Shown: piece by piece, positions 58,313 through 64,000 of the stretch
Numbering within the stretch: the first letter of the stretch is position 1
How the letters are laid out: every line of letters begins with the position of its first letter
NCBI RefSeq assembly: GCF_947495315.1
Contig: NZ_CANLYD010000009.1
Location: 1-64,000 of the forward strand
Direction: 5' to 3'
DNA: 64,000 nucleotides
Source: an uncultured Aquimarina sp.
GTDB taxonomy: Bacteria; Bacteroidota; Bacteroidia; Flavobacteriales; Flavobacteriaceae
Position numbers and translations under genes: made by a program
The notes under the pieces: model-generated
What the model saw: only the letters and a program-made list of their open reading frames with translations
The model's database searches: none
What the model was told of the DNA's origin: nothing

Positions 58313-58477
58313 TTAGTCATCATCAGGTTCCTCTACTACTTCTCCTTCTTCTCCTGTAGTGCTTAAAACTTCTTGATATAATTCCTCTGTATCTACTAGA
58401 CTATTGTCTGCGCATGAAATTAAACTGAAGTTAAACATCATTACCATTACGAATAAAAATTTACTTGAATTTCTCAT
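58313..58477 (-). CDS. Small acidic lipoprotein (54 aa)
   Basis: This gene is too short for most ORF callers but well supported. ATG 58477 gives a signal segment FLFVMVMMFNFSLI, the lipobox LISC (Cys22), and a mature part of 33 residues rich in Glu and Asp, ending EEPDDD. A strong terminator follows immediately. It lies upstream of the sensor kinase gene on the same strand and back to back with the caspase operon. A tiny lipoprotein next to a periplasmic-TPR kinase could be its ligand or regulator (inference). Confidence 0.65.
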   Translation of the reverse strand: MRNSSKFLFVMVMMFNFSLISCADNSLVDTEELYQEVLSTTGEEGEVVEEPDDD

Positions 58478-58680
58478 CTTTAAAAACATTTAATTGTTAG
58501 AAAAAATGAGAGGCCTCTCAATACTATGGCAATATTATATTGCTCCTGTAATTACTAGAACAAAGTAATGAGATAGTGGTTGTTATGAGCTTGTCAAAGA
58601 ATGGACTTGTTATGGACAATTTTTGGACACCGGTAAATACAGTACCTAAGAGATGTCTAATTAATTTGTAATTTTACCTT

Positions 58681-59340
58681 ATGAGTCATGAGGTTATCAA
58701 AAAAATAGCTCTTTTAGTTTTTGAAAAAGCTAAAAAAGAGCTTAGCAATCCTACAAAAAATGCTATTTGTAATCATATTTCAGATACTCTTGATGCCAAT
58801 CCCGAAATAGAAGGCCGAATCGATAGTAAAACCATCAAGCGGGTATATGAAAAATTTATAGAAGGAAAAGAAAAAGGAGGACCTTCTGAGGTTACTATTA
58901 ACTATCTAACCCAATATTTAGGATATGAGAATTATTTAGATTTTATAGAAAAATCAAGAAATTCTATAAAAGATATACATATTACAAAAGAAACAGCTAA
59001 AACATCAAAAAAGAGGGTATTTAAAACAATGGCTCTAATAATCTCTATATTATTTGTAGTGATATTAATCACCTTCTCTTTTTTTAGAAGAGTACCCATA
59101 ACCTCCAAACAAGAAAAAGAAATTGTCGTCTTCTTAATAGATGAAAATAACCAAACTGAATTAGGAAAATTATCTAAAAAAAATGGATATCAATTCTATA
59201 CCTGGTTGTCCACCGGAAAAGCAGAATTATATTATTATTCGATAGAAGACAATGATGGTAAAGAATATCCTGGTGCCGAAATGATTGAGATATTACCTTT
59301 TTGGAAAGAAATGAATCCTATTATTTTATCAAAGCTATGA
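58681..59340 (+). CDS. Single-pass membrane protein with N-terminal cytoplasmic helical domain
   Basis: A 219-aa protein. Residues 1-100 form a helical soluble domain (EVIKKIALLVFEKAKKEL, IDSKTIKRVYEKFIEGKEKG, INYLTQYLGYENYLDFIEK) whose second half recalls a DNA-binding or adaptor helical bundle seen in Bacteroidota. A single membrane helix lies at about 118-138 (MALIISILFVVILITFSF), and residues 140-219 would be periplasmic. I do not recognise a named family. Its stop overlaps the next start (ATGA), so it is cotranslated with the exported protein and then the caspase. A membrane signal transducer is the simplest guess. Confidence 0.7.
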   Translation: MSHEVIKKIALLVFEKAKKELSNPTKNAICNHISDTLDANPEIEGRIDSKTIKRVYEKFIEGKEKGGPSEVTINYLTQYLGYENYLDFIEKSRNSIKDIHITKETAKTSKKRVFKTMALIISILFVVILITFSFFRRVPITSKQEKEIVVFLIDENNQTELGKLSKKNGYQFYTWLSTGKAELYYYSIEDNDGKEYPGAEMIEILPFWKEMNPIILSKL

Positions 59341-60071
59341 GATGCATGAAAAATCTATATTTAGTGGTTATTATATTATTTTTGGTCTTATCTAGTGCAC
59401 AAGCACAAAACAAAAAGGATATTCAGTTACTGGCCTCAGAACTTCATTCTGATTATTATAAAGAAGAAACATACGCTAAAGATGTTTTTGTTAGTTATGT
59501 AAAAAATGATAGTTTGTTTAAAAGGTTTCCGGATGTTATCAGAAGTTTTGAGTTTGCTCCTAAAACATCTTTAGAAGAGTACATAACCGATTGTGATCTT
59601 AGAGTTCGTAAATTAAAAAAACAATTTGACGGCCAGCAAAAAAGTAAAGATTTTGAAGCTTTTTGGAAAGAAAATCTACGCCCCTGTTATGCCAAATATA
59701 TACAGACATCACCAGAGTTTCGTTTCGCTTTCGAATTACAGAAAAGTAATGTAATTTACCACATCAATGAAGTCATCGTATATATTTATAGTACCCGAAT
59801 CCCTTTAAGTACAGATAAAGATTATTTTGAACATAAAAAAGATGAACGAGAAAAACTAATTATTGATATTACTAAAATAGGTCAGAACCAATTTTTGGAA
59901 TTAAACCAGACTCACGCTGTTAAAGATGGTGGACTAGCATTAAATCTAAGGCTATTTTCTTCTGACTACTGGAAGGGCAGTTTTGAGAGATCTAAAGTTT
60001 TATTACATATCAGTTTTAAGTTTACTAACGGACAGATTATACAATCAGAGCCTTTTATGGTAGAAATGTAA
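59337..60071 (+). CDS. Exported protein of unknown function, caspase operon
   Basis: The start ATG 59337 overlaps the upstream stop; ATG 59346 (MKNLYLVVIILFLVLSSAQA) is also possible. The product is about 240 aa with a signal peptide cleaved after AQAQ. The mature part is about 100 helical residues (ELHSDYYKEETYAKDVFVSY, DCDLRVRKLKKQFDGQQ) followed by a beta-rich half (GQNQFLELNQTHAVKDGGLA, HISFKFTNGQIIQSEPFMV). No family is recognised. It probably partners the membrane protein encoded just before it and the caspase 92 nt later. Confidence 0.65.
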   Translation: MRCMKNLYLVVIILFLVLSSAQAQNKKDIQLLASELHSDYYKEETYAKDVFVSYVKNDSLFKRFPDVIRSFEFAPKTSLEEYITDCDLRVRKLKKQFDGQQKSKDFEAFWKENLRPCYAKYIQTSPEFRFAFELQKSNVIYHINEVIVYIYSTRIPLSTDKDYFEHKKDEREKLIIDITKIGQNQFLELNQTHAVKDGGLALNLRLFSSDYWKGSFERSKVLLHISFKFTNGQIIQSEPFMVEM

Positions 60072-60163
60072 TTTCTATAGTTGCGGTTTGTCGCAAAAAA
60101 CTAGTATTAATACGTCTTATTTTTATTGTAACTCAATCAGCGTATTAACTTAAAAAGTTAACA

Positions 60164-63100
60164 ATGAAATCTAACTCTCTATTAGTCTTACTTTTCTCTA
60201 TTATATTTCATTTTTCCTACATACTATGTGCTCAAAACCAAGAGATTCTTACGGCTCAAAAACCTGCTTCAGAATTATCCCAAACCCCTCAAACTTTAGG
60301 GATTAATTTTAAATTAAGCGGAGACAAATCAAGGCTTATTCTTTTGTCTGACAATCAATTAGAAGTTTGGGATACAAATTCCAGAAGAATTCAATTGAAA
60401 AAAAAGCTTGATCCAAGAAAAAAAACAGATAAGTTCGAAATCAATCATTCGGGAAATATATATGCACTTTTAAAAAGTGATCTAAAAGATAAAAAAGCTC
60501 GTGTTTTAGAATTCTATAGAATTCATGAAGATCAACCATTTTTGAAGTTAGATTCTAAAAACGATAATTTAATAGATTATTTTACTAAAATAAGATTTAA
60601 TGATAGAGGTGATAAGATAGCAATAGTCCATAGAAAAAATGGAATAAAAATCTATGAAAATAAAAACGGTTTGTTTTCGATATTAAAACATCTAAAAATA
60701 AAAGAGGATCGTTTTAAAAGTATTATTGACTTCGAATTTTCTAATGATGTCGATTATTTTTTTATCCTCAAAGGGAACGATTTTAAGCCTAATGAACCTA
60801 TTACGTATCAAAAGTGGAACCTAAATTCTTTTGAATTGGAAAAAGAAGTTGTTTCAAAAGATTTCGGGTTAAATACTTGGATGGGCGCACAGCTTCAGTC
60901 TCAAATAGGTTTTAAAATAGCTGTACCTGGATGGAGTCTTGAACATGGGTTGTTTGTCAATTGTAAGTATATGCAATCTCTCCCGAGATCAAAACGTGTG
61001 GGAAACATTAATCCTAATAACAGATCCTATTTAGAGTTATACGATGTTACCACTAATAAAGTCATAAACTTGCTTAGTCATAAATATGCATTCAATGAAG
61101 CTATTGTTGTAGATCCACAAACAGTAATTACTTCTGATGAGAGAAGAAATATTCAAGTTTGGAATATAAAAACAGGACAGCTTATTCGTAGTATGAGAAC
61201 AGATGATATTATTAAAGCTGAAGATTTTGATATATCATTTATGAAAAAATTATCTCGTATCAATGTTATGAGAGTTGATCCATACAGGAAAGAAGTTTAT
61301 TATAGTATTTCTTCCATAAGAGAGATACATGTATGGAACTATAAATACGATACAGATGAGATTTTTCAATCTAATATGGTAAGTATAGCATCGCCTTTTT
61401 TTACTTCTGATTCTACTATTGTATATAAAAAAGGAATCTATTTAGAGCATTTTGATTTCAAAAATCAAAAAACTATACACTTGAAAAAAGAAAATAATGA
61501 AAACAAAACTTTTAGTTTTACATATAGCCGAACAGGGAATAAGGGAATTACCAAAACTGATAACTCTTTAAAATTATGGAATATTAAATCATTTTCTGTA
61601 ACTGATTCTATACAAATTCCTAAATCACCTTTTGACCCCTATTATATCAATGAAGATTTGAGTTATCTGGCATTAGCAGTATCAAAAGATCTAAAAAACA
61701 CGGTTTCCTCTATGATAGAAAACCCAAATGAGCCACTAGACTTAAAAAAAATGATGGATGATATAATGAAGAACATGATAAATAAGGTGTATAACATTAA
61801 CGGCGATAAAGTAGATCCCCAAAACATCAAACTAAAATTATATCAAATAAAAGATTCATCTTTTGATCGAATACGCGACATCAATATCCCCGGCTTTTTT
61901 ATACAAAAAGTTAGTTTTATACCAAGAACAAATCAAATTATAATTTGTGCATCTAATCTACCTGTTTCACGACAAGCAGACAATTATGAACCATACACCA
62001 ATTATATTTATGATATAGAAAGTAACGTTTTAAAAGCATTACCTAAAGAAATCAACGGAATAACAAAAATAATACCCACTGCAAATACCTTCCTTTCATT
62101 AAAACCCGGTAAAAACAATTTCTATGAAGCAAAAATTGTAGATATAACTACCAAAAAAATTATAAAACGATTTACCTTTATTCAGGAAGGCATACAAAAT
62201 TATGGAAAGATTTATATTCTTGACAGTAATAAAGTATTATTGTATGGAAAAAAGAACAATTTTATATTAGATCTTACAGAAGGTAGTCTTAGATCATTAA
62301 ACAATTCTATTGATGATTTTGACATTAGTGAAGATAAAGAACTACTTGTAACGGCTCATGGAAGTTTATCATTTTATCACAACTCTTTTGAAAACAAACT
62401 CTACGACAAGTATTATCACATTGATAATCAAAGTAGCATCATAATCCTCCCTGACAATTATTATTTCAATAAAGGAAAAGGATATGAATTAGTATCCTTA
62501 TTTAAAAACAACAAAACATATGGTTTTGAACAATTTGATCTAAAATATCATAGACCCGATTTAGTTGTAGAATCTATAAAGGAAACGCTAGGTGATAGTA
62601 TTTATAGGATGAAAGAACTTTATGAGTTAGCATACAAGAAAAGATTACAACGGATTGGCAAAAAAGAACAAGAATTACAATCTGATATCCATGCGCCAGA
62701 ACTGACCATTGTAAATAAGTCACAAATACCTAATAAAACAGATAATCCGATCATCGACATTAGTATAAAGGCGACAGATAATAAATACAACTTAAAGGAC
62801 TTACAAATCAGTGTCAATGGTGTTTTAATCCGAAAATTGGATCACGATCTAAAAGAAAAATCGTATTCTAAAACCATACCACTAGTTTTATCCAATGGAG
62901 AAAACAAAATCTTGATATCAGCAATCAATGATCAAGGAACATCTTCTGACCAGGAAGAAATACATGTAGAATATGTTGGAAAACCAACCCCATCTCATCT
63001 ATATATCGTTTCGTTAGGAGTTTCAGAATATCAATACCTAAAAAATACTCCTAATTCTTCAAGAGATGCCATAAAATTAGGGGACATTTTTAAACAAACT

Positions 63101-63724
63101 AATACTACAACGGTAAAATCTTTAGGGCTGGTAAATAAGCAGGTTACCAAAACCAATTTGAAACAAATTTCTGAATTTTTATTGCCCGCCAAAGAAAATG
63201 ACGTGATTTTGTTTTTTGTCTCAGGTCATGCAATTCAAGTAGAAAATGAATATTTCTTTTGTACAAGTACTTCAAAAATCGATAATATTACTACTACTGG
63301 AATCACTTATGATGACTTTGATGACCTTCTAGGGAATACACGATCGAGAAACAGAGTGTTCATATTGAATACCTGCTACTCAGGAGAGGTTTTTGATGTG
63401 AATAATATCAAAGAGATACAAGCCATAGGTTTAATGAGAAAGGTATTTGAAGATTTAAAATTAACCAATGGAACTACTGTTATTTCTGCATCTGAGGGAA
63501 CAGATAAATATTACGAAAGCACTACTAAAGGAAATGGGTTGATAACGCTTGCTATTTTAGAATTAATTACTTTAAAAAAAGAAATTACTGTTCAAGAATT
63601 TTGCAATGGAATCATTGAATATTGTAAAATTAAAAATGATAAAGATCCTTTTAAAAGCAAGACAAAGAAAAATATTCCTTTAATTAGATATGACAATATC
63701 TATAACAATTTTAGATTGTGGTAG
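60164..63724 (+). CDS. Exported WD40-like propeller / caspase (peptidase C14) protein
   Basis: The 1186-aa product has a signal peptide (cleaved near LCAQ), so unlike most bacterial caspases it is exported. Residues about 40-800 contain repeated beta-propeller motifs (SRLILLSDNQLEVWDTNSRR, RNIQVWNIKTGQLIRSM, KGITKTDNSLKLWNIKS). A coiled or linker region lies at about 800-850, an Ig-like stretch at about 855-930, and the C14 caspase domain at about 945-1180. The catalytic dyad is His1022 in FVSGHA and Cys1071 in LNTCYSGE, both intact. Such proteases cleave after Arg/Lys or Asp. It is the last gene of a three-gene operon and converges on repeat C. Its role is unknown; exported proteolytic signalling is the main hypothesis. 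Confidence 0.88.
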   Translation: MKSNSLLVLLFSIIFHFSYILCAQNQEILTAQKPASELSQTPQTLGINFKLSGDKSRLILLSDNQLEVWDTNSRRIQLKKKLDPRKKTDKFEINHSGNIYALLKSDLKDKKARVLEFYRIHEDQPFLKLDSKNDNLIDYFTKIRFNDRGDKIAIVHRKNGIKIYENKNGLFSILKHLKIKEDRFKSIIDFEFSNDVDYFFILKGNDFKPNEPITYQKWNLNSFELEKEVVSKDFGLNTWMGAQLQSQIGFKIAVPGWSLEHGLFVNCKYMQSLPRSKRVGNINPNNRSYLELYDVTTNKVINLLSHKYAFNEAIVVDPQTVITSDERRNIQVWNIKTGQLIRSMRTDDIIKAEDFDISFMKKLSRINVMRVDPYRKEVYYSISSIREIHVWNYKYDTDEIFQSNMVSIASPFFTSDSTIVYKKGIYLEHFDFKNQKTIHLKKENNENKTFSFTYSRTGNKGITKTDNSLKLWNIKSFSVTDSIQIPKSPFDPYYINEDLSYLALAVSKDLKNTVSSMIENPNEPLDLKKMMDDIMKNMINKVYNINGDKVDPQNIKLKLYQIKDSSFDRIRDINIPGFFIQKVSFIPRTNQIIICASNLPVSRQADNYEPYTNYIYDIESNVLKALPKEINGITKIIPTANTFLSLKPGKNNFYEAKIVDITTKKIIKRFTFIQEGIQNYGKIYILDSNKVLLYGKKNNFILDLTEGSLRSLNNSIDDFDISEDKELLVTAHGSLSFYHNSFENKLYDKYYHIDNQSSIIILPDNYYFNKGKGYELVSLFKNNKTYGFEQFDLKYHRPDLVVESIKETLGDSIYRMKELYELAYKKRLQRIGKKEQELQSDIHAPELTIVNKSQIPNKTDNPIIDISIKATDNKYNLKDLQISVNGVLIRKLDHDLKEKSYSKTIPLVLSNGENKILISAINDQGTSSDQEEIHVEYVGKPTPSHLYIVSLGVSEYQYLKNTPNSSRDAIKLGDIFKQTNTTTVKSLGLVNKQVTKTNLKQISEFLLPAKENDVILFFVSGHAIQVENEYFFCTSTSKIDNITTTGITYDDFDDLLGNTRSRNRVFILNTCYSGEVFDVNNIKEIQAIGLMRKVFEDLKLTNGTTVISASEGTDKYYESTTKGNGLITLAILELITLKKEITVQEFCNGIIEYCKIKNDKDPFKSKTKKNIPLIRYDNIYNNFRLW

Positions 63725-63780
63725 TCTATTTAGTCACAATCTTGCATTAAAAAGCTCGATAACTATCTCTCCGCCGGTAC
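63724..63780 (+). repeat. 57-bp tRNA-end-like repeat, copy C
   Basis: The copy starts at the stop of the caspase gene and ends CTCCGCCGGTAC. It is the most diverged copy (44 of 57 identical to copy A). The following ACTGTAAAAAAAGCTTCTTG is shared with the site behind the tRNA-Leu fragment at 9350. Confidence 0.6.
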
Positions 63781-63783
63781 TGT

Positions 63784-63817
63784 AAAAAAAGCTTCTTGGA
63801 AAAAAGAGGCTTTTTTT
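63784..63817 (+). terminator. Rho-independent terminator after repeat C
   Basis: Stem AAGCTTCTT / AAGAGGCTT (one G-U pair) with flanking A- and T-runs. It also serves as terminator for the caspase operon. It is nearly the same as the terminator at 9355-9390. Confidence 0.85.
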
Positions 63818-63876
63818 GTTTATGTCCTGTGCCTTTTTGAACTTCGTCAACTTTTAATTTAAACCTCTAATATATG

Positions 63877-63942
63877 AACGTATTATACGTTTGTTCATCT
63901 CATATACATATAATGTTATAAATTCTGTTATTTTTATAACAT
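63877..63942. promoter_or_regulatory. Two adjacent palindromes, possible operator region
   Basis: AACGTAT-T-ATACGTT (63877-63891) is a perfect inverted repeat. ATGTTATAAA (63913-63922) pairs with TTTATAACAT (63933-63942) with a 10-nt spacer. No coding frame covers them, and no gene lies between 63818 and the window end. They probably regulate a gene starting beyond 64000. Confidence 0.45.
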
Positions 63943-64000
63943 ATGAAAAGTAATTAAAACCGATGTATCGGTTAAAACCTAATTGCATTAAGTTGAAATT

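Overview
The window is low-GC DNA from a member of the Bacteroidota, most likely a marine Flavobacteriaceae (Aquimarina-like is my guess from gene style, not proven). The pointers are many Bacteroidota-type lipoproteins with short lipoboxes, AraC regulators with membrane N-termini, SpvB/DUF6443/RHS giants, PD40-OmpA proteins, HXXEE and Pycsar-TM type membrane proteins, and exported caspase/WD40 proteins. No ribosomal or core-metabolic operon is present. This is accessory or niche-adaptation DNA with signs of rearrangement.

Region 1 (1-9.1 kb): a broken AraC-type reading frame, a membrane-anchored AraC regulator (274-1440, minus), and a plus-strand cluster of four exported beta-lactamase-fold serine hydrolases (1888-9113) with an XRE-type membrane regulator (6765-7331). 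Between them lie remnants of further copies: an orphan C-terminus at 1660-1806, and a duplicated hydrolase-tail/regulator-head segment at 5193-5340 and 6637-6780 where each copy lost the opposite half.

Region 2 (9.3-25.1 kb): starts with a 3' fragment of tRNA-Leu(TAG) and a terminator. It then carries mostly minus-strand genes: an HXXEE membrane protein, a giant metallophosphatase-like/kinase-like/Omp85 fusion whose phosphatase motifs look degraded, an orphan Pycsar-type TM effector, an HdeD-like protein, an FMN glutamate-synthase-like protein, DoxX, an alginate-export-type porin, two tandem nearly identical epoxide-hydrolase-like proteins with different signal peptides, a membrane class III nucleotide cyclase, an SDR, an AraC regulator and a divergent Crp/Fnr regulator.

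Region 3 (25.2-32.8 kb): a tightly spaced eight-gene minus-strand operon of beta-propeller lipoprotein, Ig-like lipoprotein, haloacetate-dehalogenase-like hydrolase, FMN reductase, luciferase-like monooxygenase, DUF481-like barrel, MscS channel and a small membrane protein. It looks like uptake or oxidation of small organic compounds plus envelope stress. A 3' fragment of an AI-2E transporter lies upstream, cut at a repeat.

Region 4 (32.8-47.6 kb): an RHS/YD-repeat locus on the minus strand (fibre-like protein, OmpH/Skp-like chaperone, lipoprotein, 1740-aa SpvB-like protein, 1502-aa MopE-repeat/DUF6443/RHS protein with an unidentified C-terminal domain), with a divergent membrane AraC regulator.

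Region 5 (47.6-63.8 kb): bounded by a tRNA-Met fragment and related 57-bp repeats. It encodes a VWA/TonB-plug/TPR surface protein, a PorE-like PD40-OmpA protein, a PKD-LamG lipoprotein, a TPR histidine kinase with its response regulator, a 54-aa acidic lipoprotein, and a divergent three-gene operon ending in an exported WD40-like/caspase protein. This last set is the best candidate for an undescribed system.

Four sites (9.35, 32.8, 47.8 and 63.8 kb) share a tRNA-3'-end-like sequence running into a rho-independent terminator, and they divide the window into modules. I read them as old integration or recombination junctions. No integrase or transposase gene, CRISPR array, rRNA or complete tRNA was found.
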